Origin: Schleiferilactobacillus perolens DSM 12744
GTDB taxonomy: Bacteria; Bacillota; Bacilli; Lactobacillales; Lactobacillaceae
Reading direction: 5' to 3'
DNA length: 64,000 bases
Assembly (NCBI RefSeq): GCF_001435585.1
Contig: NZ_AZEC01000008.1
Coordinates: 56,266-120,265 of the forward strand
A program made the position numbers and the translations under genes. Within the stretch, counting starts at the first letter, position 1. Every line of letters starts with the position of its first letter. Below the pieces are notes generated by a model, which saw nothing but the letters and a program-made list of their open reading frames with translations, did not search any database and was not told the origin of the DNA. Shown here piece after piece: positions 18,328 to 27,358 of this stretch.

Positions 18328-18939
18328 ATGATCAAGAAAATGAGTATCTTTTTATCCGCGCTATTCGTCGTCTTGACGTTAGGCGCATGTGCCAGTGGCA
18401 ATCAAAAGTCCGCTACCGGGACCGCCGCGAAGGTTGCACAATCTACCAGTAAAGTGAGTGAACAAAGCAAAGCAAAGAGCAATAGTCCTGTTGCCAGTCA
18501 GTCATCGCAAACGAGTCAGGCCAGCAGCAGCACAGCTTCGGCGGCGACCACGGTGGTGGCGAAAGAACCCACCCGTGGCCGGCAAGTCCAATTGAATGGC
18601 GCCATGTTTGGTTTAGTAGCCATTCCCACAGCACAAACCACCAATGGATCACAGTTGCCCAGTCTGTACACATTGGCGGACGGCCCGCATTTTGAAAGTA
18701 AGGACGCCAGCAAGTGGATTTACGCGAATACGCAAACCATGGCGGGACAACGCCTGGCCAGCCGGTTGGCCGTTGGCACAGTGCTTACCGTAGACGGTAA
18801 ATCGTTGCGAGTAATCAAACAATACACTGCCACGCCGGAACAAGTGAAGGGCAATCACGATATCATGGACGAATATTATCAGTGGAATTCCCATTGGTTT
18901 ATTGAAACGCCTAATCAATTGTTTGTTTTACAGGAATAA
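18328..18939 (+). CDS. Lipoprotein of unknown function, 203 aa
   Basis: A lipoprotein signal with lipobox LGAC (Cys21) is followed by a Ser/Thr/Gln-rich linker (about 30-75) and a folded C-terminal domain of roughly 115 residues, so the mature protein is a membrane-tethered surface protein. ATG at 18328 follows GGGGGAG. The C-terminal domain is not recognised. Monocistronic, with its own terminator. Confidence 0.8.
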   Translation: MIKKMSIFLSALFVVLTLGACASGNQKSATGTAAKVAQSTSKVSEQSKAKSNSPVASQSSQTSQASSSTASAATTVVAKEPTRGRQVQLNGAMFGLVAIPTAQTTNGSQLPSLYTLADGPHFESKDASKWIYANTQTMAGQRLASRLAVGTVLTVDGKSLRVIKQYTATPEQVKGNHDIMDEYYQWNSHWFIETPNQLFVLQE

Positions 18940-18942
18940 CTA

Positions 18943-18990
18943 AAGAACCCCCGCTGTATCGGCCATTAGACCGTACCGGCGGGGATTCTT
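18943..18990. terminator. Bidirectional terminator
   Basis: Hairpin AAGAACCCCCGC / GCGGGGATTCTT with an inner GGCC-containing stem, between the lipoprotein gene and the convergent ssb gene. Confidence 0.75.
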
Positions 18991-18998
18991 GATATGCT

Positions 18999-19457
18999 TT
19001 AGAACGGCAAATCGTCATCTGAAATATCGATGGCTTGGCCGTTATTGGTGGCCAGGGGATCAACCAACATGGCACCGTTATCCATGCTACTGGCTAACGC
19101 ACCCACCGGCGTCCCTGACCGGCGCGACTCTGTAATGGCCTTGGATTCCAAAAAGCTGAAGCCATCCGCCGCAATTTCTGTGACATAAACCTTCTGCCCT
19201 TCTTTATTTTCATAGTTATGCGTTCGCACCTGTCCGCTAATCCCCACAAGCGAGCCTTTGCACGTATGCTGGGCAAAGATCTCTGCGGATTTGCGCCACA
19301 GCAAACAATTCACGAAATCCGTGTCTCGTTCACCCTGACTGTTTTTATAGTTCCGGTCAACTGCCACATTAAACCGAGCGAGTGCGACTCCACTTTCGGT
19401 ATGTTTAACTTCCACGTCCTGGCACAACCGCCCCACCAACACCACATGATTCATCAT
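18999..19457 (-). CDS. ssb: Single-stranded DNA-binding protein, second paralogue
   Basis: A 152-residue SSB with an N-terminal OB fold (MNHVVLVGRLCQDVEVKHTE, later FVNCLLWRKSAE) and the acidic tip DISDDDLPF that recruits partner proteins. It has a much shorter linker than the SSB at 22863 and stands alone rather than in the rpsF operon, like the SsbB-type paralogues used in natural transformation. A competence role is inference; no competence operator was identified. Confidence 0.9.
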   Translation of the reverse strand: MMNHVVLVGRLCQDVEVKHTESGVALARFNVAVDRNYKNSQGERDTDFVNCLLWRKSAEIFAQHTCKGSLVGISGQVRTHNYENKEGQKVYVTEIAADGFSFLESKAITESRRSGTPVGALASSMDNGAMLVDPLATNNGQAIDISDDDLPF

Positions 19458-19551
19458 TCTGCATAACTCCCTTCGGCCAGCCCAATACTGGCCTCCTTTT
19501 TTCGGTACACTGATTAGTTACGCAAAACAGTGGGGACAAGTTTGCAGAATG

Positions 19552-21228
19552 CTACTGAATCATTTGTTCCTGAACAAACCGGCGGTAAGAGTCGTGACTG
19601 GCCATGAGTTCCGCATGGGTTCCTTGACCAGTAATATGGTGATCTTCCAAAAAATAAATGATGTCCGCATCAACAATCGTGGATAGCCGGTGGGCAATGA
19701 TGATCGCGGTCCGCTGGTGCAGCAGCTTGTTCAAGCTGGTCGTTACTTGGTGCTCTGCATCAGCGTCCAGATTTGCTGTGGCTTCGTCAAAAATGATAAA
19801 GCGCGGCGATTTTAAGTACGCCCGAGCAATCTGGAGCCGCTGCTTTTGCCCGCCAGAAAGTAAAGTACCATCTTCGCCCACAGCCGTTTCCAAACCATCT
19901 GGAAATTCGGCGATATCCTTTGCCAGACCGGCGTCTGCCAGTGCTCGGGTGATGTCTGCTGGTGTATATTGGCCTTGTAAGCCAAAAAGCAGGTTATCGC
20001 GAATTGTGCCAGCCACAATATCATTATTTTGATCCACTAGGGCGAAGTTTTGGCGCCATTCCCGCAGATCCATCGTTTGCGCAGCCGCGCCACCCAAGGT
20101 CAGACTGCCCTGAGTCAAGGGATAAAATCGTTCGATCAGACTGACCAAGGTAGATTTCCCACCGCCAGACGGCCCGACGATGGCGACTTTTTTGTTCTGA
20201 GGCACAGTCACCGTCACATCGTCCAGCACTGTGGCATCTCCGTAACCAAATGTCACATTGGCTAAAACTAAGTCACCAGGAGCAGGAGAATGACCCGTCG
20301 TTAAATCTTCTTGCGGTGTGTGCAACAATTGTTGAATCTTCGCCGTAGCGCCTTTCATCTTAGCCAATTCGGCAAAAAAGTTTGAAAGACCACCCAGTGG
20401 ATTCAACAGTTGAAAAAGATAAATGAGAAACGACATCAGTGTTCCCACTGTCAGCGTCCCCGCAGTCACCCGTTGCCCGCCGTAAGTGAAAATGACGGCC
20501 ACGGCACCGAACAGGCACAGTAATACTAACGGAGAGGCAATCGCTTCCAGCAGATCCGCCTTTAACGCCACTCGATACAAATCGGTGAATCGCCGACCAG
20601 CCTTGGCAGTCATGGTTTGTTCAGCCGTGCTGGCCTTAATCAGCCCTGTCTCGCGGAAGGTTTCTGTGAGAAAGCCCGTGGTTGCGCCGGTATCATTTTG
20701 CAAGTGTTCGGCGTACTTTTCCGACAGGTTAGAGAGCGGCACCACCACGACGATGACCACCGGTAAACAAGCAATCAATACCAGGCTCAGCCGCCAATCC
20801 AGCATAAACAGGGCAATCAGTGAGCCGATGATGGTGACGATCCCCGCCACAAAGTTGGCCACATTGGCAGTCAAGAAAGTGCGAATACTGTTGGTATCGT
20901 TCATCACATGGGACGAGAGATCGCCGCTTTGCTGATGATCCAGGAAATCCTTGGGCGTATAGAGCAAATGGCCGGTGAGCCGCTGGCGAATGTTCAGCAC
21001 TTGCCGTTCACCGGACTGGGCCATGATGTATTCTCCCAATGTGATCAAAAGCGCCTGTCCCACGAAGAGTGTAATCAATTGAAATCCCACACCGTTACCG
21101 AATCCGGATTGTTGGTCAATGGCTTTCTTTAACACCAGCGGGATCGCTACGCCCACCAAACTCGATACAACTGTCGCGATACTAGCGATGACCACCCGGC
21201 CATCAATATGCACTAATTTTTCCGTCAT
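19552..21228 (-). CDS. ABC exporter, LmrA/BmrA-like multidrug type
   Basis: A 558-residue half-transporter: six helices in the first 310 residues, then Walker A GPSGGGKST, signature LSGGQKQR, Walker B FIIFDEATANLD and H-loop AHRLSTI, all canonical, so a homodimer is possible. ATG at 21228 is preferred (GGGAG 9 bases upstream); 21234 is an alternative. It is divergent from an Rgg-like regulator gene, an arrangement repeated at 24668-27358, implying regulator-controlled export. Confidence 0.87.
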   Translation of the reverse strand: MTEKLVHIDGRVVIASIATVVSSLVGVAIPLVLKKAIDQQSGFGNGVGFQLITLFVGQALLITLGEYIMAQSGERQVLNIRQRLTGHLLYTPKDFLDHQQSGDLSSHVMNDTNSIRTFLTANVANFVAGIVTIIGSLIALFMLDWRLSLVLIACLPVVIVVVVPLSNLSEKYAEHLQNDTGATTGFLTETFRETGLIKASTAEQTMTAKAGRRFTDLYRVALKADLLEAIASPLVLLCLFGAVAVIFTYGGQRVTAGTLTVGTLMSFLIYLFQLLNPLGGLSNFFAELAKMKGATAKIQQLLHTPQEDLTTGHSPAPGDLVLANVTFGYGDATVLDDVTVTVPQNKKVAIVGPSGGGKSTLVSLIERFYPLTQGSLTLGGAAAQTMDLREWRQNFALVDQNNDIVAGTIRDNLLFGLQGQYTPADITRALADAGLAKDIAEFPDGLETAVGEDGTLLSGGQKQRLQIARAYLKSPRFIIFDEATANLDADAEHQVTTSLNKLLHQRTAIIIAHRLSTIVDADIIYFLEDHHITGQGTHAELMASHDSYRRFVQEQMIQ

Positions 21229-21293
21229 CCTCATTCGCTCCCTTACTTGTACTTCAAGTTTAGGCACGTTAAAATGAGAATGTCTGAGAATTA

Positions 21294-21303
21294 TCATATA
21301 TGA
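21294..21303. promoter_or_regulatory. Palindrome TCATATATGA between Rgg-like gene and ABC exporter
   Basis: A perfect 10-base palindrome in the divergent intergenic region. The same palindrome lies in the equivalent place of the second Rgg/ABC module (25668-25677). Because the modules are paralogous, conservation of this site suggests a binding site for the regulator, or a shared -10 region. Confidence 0.45.
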
Positions 21304-21335
21304 CTAAGATTTCGATTGAGCAGGAGGTCTCTTCG

Positions 21336-22295
21336 ATGGTCAAATTGGGCGAGACAGTCCGCCAGATTCGGACGAACAAGGGTCTGACTCTGGCGGATGT
21401 GGCCGATGATCAGGTCACATTATCTTTTCTATCTAAGTTCGAACGCGGCGTCGCAGATATCACGACGACCAAGTTTTTGCATGTGCTCGCCCAAATTTTT
21501 ACCACACCTGAAGAGTTCTTTTACATTCATTCAGGTGATAACCAAGACGGTTACTTTAACCGGACCATCATGTTGGGCCGTTTGTTTGGCGAGGATATGT
21601 CATTAGCGGACCGGCCGGATATAGCGAAAACAAAAGCGGACTTGGCGGCACGTGAAAAAGCTGCTGCCACGCAATATCACGCGGCACCGACCTTGTTAAA
21701 TATGCTTCATTGGCGTGTCCAACAACTGATGACCCAGGAAGTCATTGGGATGCTCACGAAACAGCCCCCCGTCCGCACGGACAGTACGGGAAAATATTCT
21801 CACGAAGCCCTGCATTATCTGTATAACGTTAATGATTGGGGCGAATTTGAACTTTATGTCTTTACGATATTTGCCGTCGACATGCAGATCGACGACGAAC
21901 GCCGCTTATTTCAAGTGGCCGTGAAACGGAGTGAAAAATATAGCCAGTTTCACGGTGCCCCGAAATTGTGCTTTGATATTATGGCCAATCAACTTTATTT
22001 AGAGATGAATCGCCGCGCTTATGCCATGGTGGGCGAGTATTTACCACAGTATGCGGCTCTGTTGGACAAAACACCGGATGCCGAACATGAGATTACGTAT
22101 CGGTTTATTCGGGCTTGGTGGCTATTTCGAACCGACCAGCGGGAAGCCGGCAAGACGATTGGGGACAGCGCGGTGCAATTGGCGAAGGCGTTGCGGATGA
22201 AAGATGTAGCGGCAGATGTTCGGGCGAAGTTGGATTTGATTGCCACTCATGGCGCGGAGCGGGATTATTCGTTTTTCCAGCAGGTGATTGAGTGA
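21336..22295 (+). CDS. Rgg/GadR/MutR-family transcriptional regulator, copy 1
   Basis: A 319-residue regulator with an N-terminal XRE helix-turn-helix (LGETVRQIRTNKGLTLADVA, then SFLSKFERGVADI) and an all-helical C-terminal region of the Rgg type, which in characterised members binds a short secreted peptide. ATG at 21336 is chosen for AGGAGG at 21322. Divergent from an ABC exporter. Closely similar to the regulator at 24668. No obvious pheromone peptide gene was found in the 107-base gap. Confidence 0.85.
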   Translation: MVKLGETVRQIRTNKGLTLADVADDQVTLSFLSKFERGVADITTTKFLHVLAQIFTTPEEFFYIHSGDNQDGYFNRTIMLGRLFGEDMSLADRPDIAKTKADLAAREKAAATQYHAAPTLLNMLHWRVQQLMTQEVIGMLTKQPPVRTDSTGKYSHEALHYLYNVNDWGEFELYVFTIFAVDMQIDDERRLFQVAVKRSEKYSQFHGAPKLCFDIMANQLYLEMNRRAYAMVGEYLPQYAALLDKTPDAEHEITYRFIRAWWLFRTDQREAGKTIGDSAVQLAKALRMKDVAADVRAKLDLIATHGAERDYSFFQQVIE

Positions 22296-22408
22296 GTGGT
22301 GGGAGAACCGACCTGGGCTAGTACGCAATGAACCGACCCTAACCACGTAAACAGGCGGAGCCGACCAGAGGGGCTAGGGTGCCGATGAACCGACTCAGCC
22401 GTGTAAAC

Positions 22409-22520
22409 GGGCGCAGCGCCCCAGAAGCTATGAGATAAGAGCGGTCAGGCATAAAACCTAAGCCCGGGTTTTCTGCCTGACCGCTCTTATCTCTACGCTT
22501 CTACCCGGGGCGCTGCGCCC
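22409..22520. repeat. Structured intergenic repeat, family 2, copy 2
   Basis: Same architecture as the copy at 18122. The 19-base stem (22432-22450 with 22475-22493) carries a G-C to T-A exchange relative to copy 1 that keeps pairing intact. The outer GGGCGCAGCGCCCC pairs perfectly with GGGGCGCTGCGCCC. It lies between the convergent Rgg copy 1 and rpsR and may end transcription of both. Confidence 0.85.
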
Positions 22521-22575
22521 TCTGCATAAAAAAAGACCAGCGCAGGTTTCCCCATGCTGGTCACGAATCGGGTAA

Positions 22576-22815
22576 TTAACCCTCTTCTGTAACAAACGGC
22601 AGCAAGCCCATAATCCGAGCCCGCTTGATTGCGATCGTAATCTTCCGTTGGTTCTTAGCACTTGTGCCAGAAACCCGACGAGGTAAAATCTTACCCCGTT
22701 CAGAAACAAACCGCTTCAGTAATTCCGTATCTTTATAGTCAATGTACGAAATATGGTTAGCAGCGATGAAGTCGACTTTACGCCGACGACGGCCACCACG
22801 ACGTTGTCCTGCCAT
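22576..22815 (-). CDS. rpsR: 30S ribosomal protein S18
   Basis: A 79-residue protein with a basic N-terminus ([16 protein letters not shown]) and the conserved core [19 protein letters not shown] and [15 protein letters not shown]. Last gene of the rpsF-ssb-rpsR operon. S18 binds the 30S platform with S6. The order is the standard one for Firmicutes, making this a reliable taxonomic anchor. Confidence 0.97.
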   Translation of the reverse strand: MAGQRRGGRRRRKVDFIAANHISYIDYKDTELLKRFVSERGKILPRRVSGTSAKNQRKITIAIKRARIMGLLPFVTEEG

Positions 22816-22862
22816 GTATATTCATCCTCTCTCGTGAAATTGTAATACCAATAGACGTTTAG

Positions 22863-23468
22863 TTAGAACGGCAAATCATCATCGGAGATATCGATGGGTT
22901 GACCATTATCCGCAAACGGATCGGCCAACGTATCGTCCTTTTTAGGAGCCCCGCTGGATGGTTGCTGTGCATTGTTATTATTATAGGAATTCCCTTGGTT
23001 GCTTTGATTGTTGCGGTTGCCGCCTTGACCTTGGCTGTAATTATTATTGTTATTACCGCCATTGTTGTAAGACGACTGCTGCCCTTGACCAGGGTTATTG
23101 CCCGAGCCTTGGGTTTGACCACTGTCGTGCGGCCGCGCATCCGTCACTGACTTAGGTTCCAGTAACGCGAAGTCATCAGCGACGACTTCGGTCACATAAA
23201 CCCGTTGACCTTGGGCATTTTCATAGTTCCGCGTTTGAATGCGGCCATCAATACCCACCAAAGAACCTTTACGCGTAAAATTGGCAAAGTTCTCTGCCGC
23301 TTTCCGCCACATCACACAGCTGACAAAGTCGGAGTCCCGTTCACCTTGGGCATTCTTAAAATTCCGAGTGACCGCGACGGTAAATGAACCCACCGCTGTG
23401 CCGCTTTGGGTATAGCGTAAATCAACATCTCGAGTCAAACGACCCACTAATACCACACGATTGATCAA
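22863..23468 (-). CDS. ssb: Single-stranded DNA-binding protein (housekeeping)
   Basis: A 201-residue SSB with OB fold ([18 protein letters not shown] at the start, [17 protein letters not shown] later), a long Gly/Asn/Gln-rich linker (about 115-180) and the acidic tip [12 protein letters not shown] at 23468 is chosen because GGAAGGAG is 10 bases upstream, whereas the TTG at 23477 touches the ribosome site. Located between rpsF and rpsR as in most Firmicutes. Confidence 0.95.
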   Translation of the reverse strand: MINRVVLVGRLTRDVDLRYTQSGTAVGSFTVAVTRNFKNAQGERDSDFVSCVMWRKAAENFANFTRKGSLVGIDGRIQTRNYENAQGQRVYVTEVVADDFALLEPKSVTDARPHDSGQTQGSGNNPGQGQQSSYNNGGNNNNNYSQGQGGNRNNQSNQGNSYNNNNAQQPSSGAPKKDDTLADPFADNGQPIDISDDDLPF

Positions 23469-23503
23469 TACAACCAAGCTCCTTCCTATAAAGTTCTAAC
23501 CGA

Positions 23504-23797
23504 TTAGTCTTCCCGGGTGACGATCATATGCCGTAAAATAGACGGCTCGATCTTGCTCAACCGGTCAAACTCGTTAACCGCCTTGTCATCATCCGCATGT
23601 ACGTTGACGACATGATATGTGCCTTCACGATAGTGGTTGATTTCGTAAGCAAAACGACGCTTTGCCCAGTCTTTGGAATCATCTACGGTTGCACCGTTGT
23701 CGGACAGAATCTTGTCGAAACGTTCGATCAAAGCGGCCTTTGCATCATCGTCGATATCCGGCTTGATGATGTACGTAATTTCGTAGTGTGTTGCCAT
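23504..23797 (-). CDS. rpsF: 30S ribosomal protein S6
   Basis: A 97-residue S6 with [20 protein letters not shown] at the start and [20 protein letters not shown] in the middle. First gene of the operon with ssb and rpsR; AAGGAGG precedes the ATG. In many bacteria the S6:S18 complex represses this operon by binding its leader. Confidence 0.97.
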   Translation of the reverse strand: MATHYEITYIIKPDIDDDAKAALIERFDKILSDNGATVDDSKDWAKRRFAYEINHYREGTYHVVNVHADDDKAVNEFDRLSKIEPSILRHMIVTRED

Positions 23798-23940
23798 GAC
23801 TGTTACACCTCCTTATGGACTGAATGGCACGCGATTCCCGCGTGCAAGGAGAGTATTTGAAACGATTCTGAATTCGCTAGAACTGCAAAAAAGTTTGATA
23901 CTCACAAGTTAGTAGCTTACCATAAACACCAACCATCCAC
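23798..23940 (-). promoter_or_regulatory. rpsF operon leader (candidate S6:S18-responsive region)
   Basis: The untranslated region upstream of rpsF contains a perfect hairpin GCACGCG-ATTCC-CGCGTGC (23827-23845, plus-strand reading) close to the ribosome site. An extended -10-like TGGTAAGCT lies about 100 bases further upstream. Known S6:S18 leaders sit here, but the diagnostic loop was not verified. Confidence 0.4.
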
Positions 23941-23967
23941 AAGTTGGCCTGTTTTCTAGAAATTCTA

Positions 23968-24624
23968 TTAATCGTGAGCAGATAAATACCTGCTGGCTTC
24001 CCGCACTGCCAGTGGGCTGAGCTTGTGTGCGTTCAGAAATTGCTGCACCCACGTCGGATCATATTTGCTGTATTGCCGCAGGGACCAGCCAATCGCTTTC
24101 TGAATAAAGAATTCGCCGGTATCCTGATCGGCCAAGATGGCGCGGCTGAGCATGGCCGTATCTTGTGTTTCTTTTTCCAGCAACTGCAGATTGATCCCCA
24201 CCCGGCGCAGCCAGAAATCTGGTTCGTCAAAGAATAGCGCAAACACAGCCGGCTTTTGGTCTGGATGAATCCTGACGTACAGCGCGAAAACTTTTCGCCA
24301 CGCATCTACTGTGTCCCACCAACTTTTTTGACCCACAAATTGCTGCAAAAACTGGATGTCCGCGAACTGCCAGCGTTTGACGTTCTCCAAGGCCAAATCA
24401 ATCGCCACGTATTGATATTCCCGCGCTTCTCGCTGGTACAGATCGGTGATCCACCTGCGGACTGTCGCCAGATTCTGTTCGCGGCTGACTTTAAGCAGCG
24501 CCTTAGACTGGGATTTACGCATGGGGGTCGGCAGACCTAAAAACGGAAATTGATCCTTCATGTATTTTGCCATATGCGGCGCCTTTGCAGGATCGCCAAT
24601 TAATTGAAAGGTTAAAATATCCAT
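23968..24624 (-). CDS. DNA alkylation repair protein (AlkD-like glycosylase)
   Basis: A 218-residue all-helical protein of the AlkC/AlkD HEAT-repeat family, which excises alkylated purines. Conserved segments are GQKSWWDTVDAW and FIQKAIGWSLRQYSKYDPTW, the latter highly characteristic of AlkD. The ATG at 24624 is chosen for AGGAAGTGGG just upstream. Monocistronic, between rpsF and Rgg copy 2. Confidence 0.88.
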   Translation of the reverse strand: MDILTFQLIGDPAKAPHMAKYMKDQFPFLGLPTPMRKSQSKALLKVSREQNLATVRRWITDLYQREAREYQYVAIDLALENVKRWQFADIQFLQQFVGQKSWWDTVDAWRKVFALYVRIHPDQKPAVFALFFDEPDFWLRRVGINLQLLEKETQDTAMLSRAILADQDTGEFFIQKAIGWSLRQYSKYDPTWVQQFLNAHKLSPLAVREASRYLSAHD

Positions 24625-24667
24625 CAAATCCCACTTCCTAAAATGATGTACCGCCAAACATGCATGC

Positions 24668-25645
24668 CTATACCACGGTTTGCTGGAAAAAGGTGTAGTC
24701 CTGTTCCGGTCCCTGGGTGGCCACTGAGGCCAGTACCGATTGAACGAATTGAGCGAGTTTGGTCATCCGCAAAGTCGTGGCCAGTTTAACAGTACGCGCT
24801 CCCAGTGCTGCTGCCTCTGTGGGGCGATCAGTCCGGTAAAGCCACCAGGCCCGAATGAACCGGTACCAGATTTCTTGTTCCGCATTGGGATCTGCCCTCA
24901 ATAAATCCGCATACTGGGGCAAATCTGCTTCCACAATTGCATAGGCTTGTCGGTTCATTTCCAAAAACAATTGATTGAAGATAATGTTAAATCGTAACTT
25001 GGGTGCCCCAGGAAAACTGCTGTATTTTTTACTGCGCGTCAACGCCACTTGGAATAACCGCCGTTCGTCGGCTGGCCGCATATCCACCGCAAAGATCGCA
25101 AAGACATAGATTTCAAATTCACCCCAGTCGTTGACGTTATACAGATATTGCCGGGCTTCATTGGAAAATTGAGCCGTCCCATGGCTATCGCCAAACGGCT
25201 TTTTTTGAATCAGATCCGTCACGTCCTGCTTCATCAGTTGCTGAGCGCGCCAATAGAGCATATTCAGAAGACTTGGTGTCGTCAAATAACGCTCGCTGGC
25301 TTCTTTTTCCCAAACGATTAAATTAGCGAGGGTTTGCTGGGCCTCAGCCGTTGATGTGATATGCAGACTGTGCCCGAACAATGATTGAAACATGGCAGTG
25401 CGATTGTAATAGCCGTCCTGACTCGCCTTTTTCTCAGCTGTTGTCCCCAAATGGATATAGAAGAATTCCTCCGGCGTGGTATGGATTCGATTCAAGATAT
25501 GCAAGAATCGATCCGTGCCCATGTCCGTCACCCCGCGTTCAAACTTCGATAAGAAGGATGCTGTCACTTGTTCATCGGCCACTTCCGCCAGCGTTAACCC
25601 CTTGTTTCGGCGAATTTGCCGAATTGTTTCTCCCAATGCTGCCAT
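24668..25645 (-). CDS. Rgg/GadR/MutR-family transcriptional regulator, copy 2
   Basis: A 325-residue paralogue of the regulator at 21336, with helix-turn-helix LGETIRQIRRNKGLTLAEVA followed by SFLSKFERGVTDM and a helical C-terminal region. Shared blocks such as YLYNVNDWGEFE and DERRLFQVA show close relatedness throughout. GGAGGCGGAGG precedes the ATG. Divergent from the ABC exporter at 25748, mirroring copy 1. Confidence 0.85.
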   Translation of the reverse strand: MAALGETIRQIRRNKGLTLAEVADEQVTASFLSKFERGVTDMGTDRFLHILNRIHTTPEEFFYIHLGTTAEKKASQDGYYNRTAMFQSLFGHSLHITSTAEAQQTLANLIVWEKEASERYLTTPSLLNMLYWRAQQLMKQDVTDLIQKKPFGDSHGTAQFSNEARQYLYNVNDWGEFEIYVFAIFAVDMRPADERRLFQVALTRSKKYSSFPGAPKLRFNIIFNQLFLEMNRQAYAIVEADLPQYADLLRADPNAEQEIWYRFIRAWWLYRTDRPTEAAALGARTVKLATTLRMTKLAQFVQSVLASVATQGPEQDYTFFQQTVV

Positions 25646-25666
25646 GTCCTCCGCCTCCGTTTAACG

Positions 25667-25678
25667 GTCATATATGAC
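25667..25678. promoter_or_regulatory. Palindrome GTCATATATGAC between Rgg-like gene and ABC exporter
   Basis: A perfect 12-base palindrome 22 bases upstream of Rgg copy 2, sharing its 10-base core with the site at 21294 in the paralogous module. Likely operator for these regulators, or overlapping promoter elements. Confidence 0.5.
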
Positions 25679-25747
25679 ATTTATCACACACCTCAACTTT
25701 AGGCTGATTACACTGAGGACACAATAGCAATAAGGAGTGTGGGGATC

Positions 25748-27358
25748 ATGATTGTTTGGCGATATGGTAAGAAATGGCAAATTGGCATCTACTTGTTGAT
25801 CAGTTTATTCTCCAGCATCAGCAACGTGGGCAATGCGTGGGTCTTGACCCGCTTTTTTGCGGCCGCCACCGCCCGTAGTCTGACGTTATTTCTGCACAGT
25901 GCTGTTTTAGGATTGGGAATGTTTGTCGCTTGGGGCGCAGCGCAATGGCTGCTCAAAACCATGCGGGCGGTCGTCGTTCGGGCAGTAAACCTGCGCGTCA
26001 AGACACGCCTAATTCAATACATGGTGGATGACGCACCGCTGACCACTGATAGTGGGAAAAGTATTTCGTTTATGACCAACGACTTGAAGCTTTTGGAGAC
26101 TAACGGCACCACCAACGAATTGCTCATTCTCGAAAATATGATCACCGCTATTGGCGCAATTATCGGTGCGGTCTACTTCGACTGGCTCACCGCCCTGGCA
26201 TTCTTTGTCGGCAACATCATCCCGGCCTTGATTTCCTCGTTTTCCCAGAAAATGATCGGCCGGGCATCGACTCGCTGGTCCAGCGCTAATGCCTCCTGGA
26301 CTGGACAGCTCAAGGATTTTCTGGCGGGCTTGGATACTGCCCGTGCCTATCAAGCGAATGGCGTGGTTAAGAAGCAGACCGGCGCACTTGCCAGCCGCCT
26401 GGAGGATCGTCTATTCCACATGAACTTTCTCATGGGCACCATCGAAGCCAGCGCGTTGACCACGATCATGGTACTGGGAGTGCTCGTTCCCTTCGGCGTC
26501 GGTATTTGGCGTATTATCGCCGGTGCTTTAACATTAGCCAACTTCATGGGAGTCGTGCAGCTCGCCAACGACATGCGCAACCCGTTAATGGCTGCCTTGG
26601 ATGAGTATAACCAGCGGGGGGCGACCAAGCCCGTGCTGAAACGCATCCGCACCGCTGAAGATGCAATGGCCGCTGCCACGGATGACGGCCAACCCTTGCC
26701 CCAAACCAGGGACAACAGTCTCGTGATGAATCATGCCACTGTGAAAATCGGCGACAAGGCCATTTTGCAAGATATCAACCTGCACATTGCCCCGGGCGAA
26801 AAAGTGCTGCTCATGGCCCCGTCCGGATTTGGCAAATCGACCTTGCTGCGGGTGCTGCAAGGAGAAATTCCCTTAGCCAGTGGGACTTACACCGTGGCCG
26901 GCATCCCCGCTACCAAGATCAACCGGGTGGCGCTGCGCAAACACTTTGGGCTGGTGAAACAAACGCCCTTCCTCTTCAACGACACCCTCCGTTACAACAT
27001 CACCCTGGGGGCGGCATTCTCCGATACTGCCGTCCTGAGCGCCATGAAAGACGCCGGGTTGAGTGCTTTAGTGGCAGAAAAGGGGCTGGATTACCAAGTC
27101 GTGGAAAACGGTCAAAACCTTTCCGGCGGCCAGGTCCAGCGGATCGAAATCGCCCGAGCACTGATCCGCCAGCGACCCGTACTCCTGGCGGACGAAGCCA
27201 CTTCCGCATTAGACGATCAACTGGCCGACAAGGTCCGCCGAGAATTCTTGGCCGGTCCTGAAACATTAATCGAAGTGGGCCACCAAGTCCCCGCCGCTGT
27301 CCAAGCCATGTACGATCGGGTTATCCATTTGGATCAGCTGCGTGCACAGTCTGCTTAG
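25748..27358 (+). CDS. ABC exporter paired with Rgg copy 2
   Basis: A 536-residue half-transporter with six helices, then Walker A APSGFGKST, signature LSGGQVQR and Walker B VLLADEATSALD. The H-loop region reads LIEVGHQVP rather than the usual THR. ATG at 25748 is preferred (AAGGAG 10 bases upstream) over GTG 25739. Its 3' end overlaps the convergent recQ gene by 38 bases. It belongs to a subgroup different from the 19552 exporter, so the two modules share the regulator type but not the exporter lineage. Confidence 0.85.
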   Translation: MIVWRYGKKWQIGIYLLISLFSSISNVGNAWVLTRFFAAATARSLTLFLHSAVLGLGMFVAWGAAQWLLKTMRAVVVRAVNLRVKTRLIQYMVDDAPLTTDSGKSISFMTNDLKLLETNGTTNELLILENMITAIGAIIGAVYFDWLTALAFFVGNIIPALISSFSQKMIGRASTRWSSANASWTGQLKDFLAGLDTARAYQANGVVKKQTGALASRLEDRLFHMNFLMGTIEASALTTIMVLGVLVPFGVGIWRIIAGALTLANFMGVVQLANDMRNPLMAALDEYNQRGATKPVLKRIRTAEDAMAAATDDGQPLPQTRDNSLVMNHATVKIGDKAILQDINLHIAPGEKVLLMAPSGFGKSTLLRVLQGEIPLASGTYTVAGIPATKINRVALRKHFGLVKQTPFLFNDTLRYNITLGAAFSDTAVLSAMKDAGLSALVAEKGLDYQVVENGQNLSGGQVQRIEIARALIRQRPVLLADEATSALDDQLADKVRREFLAGPETLIEVGHQVPAAVQAMYDRVIHLDQLRAQSA

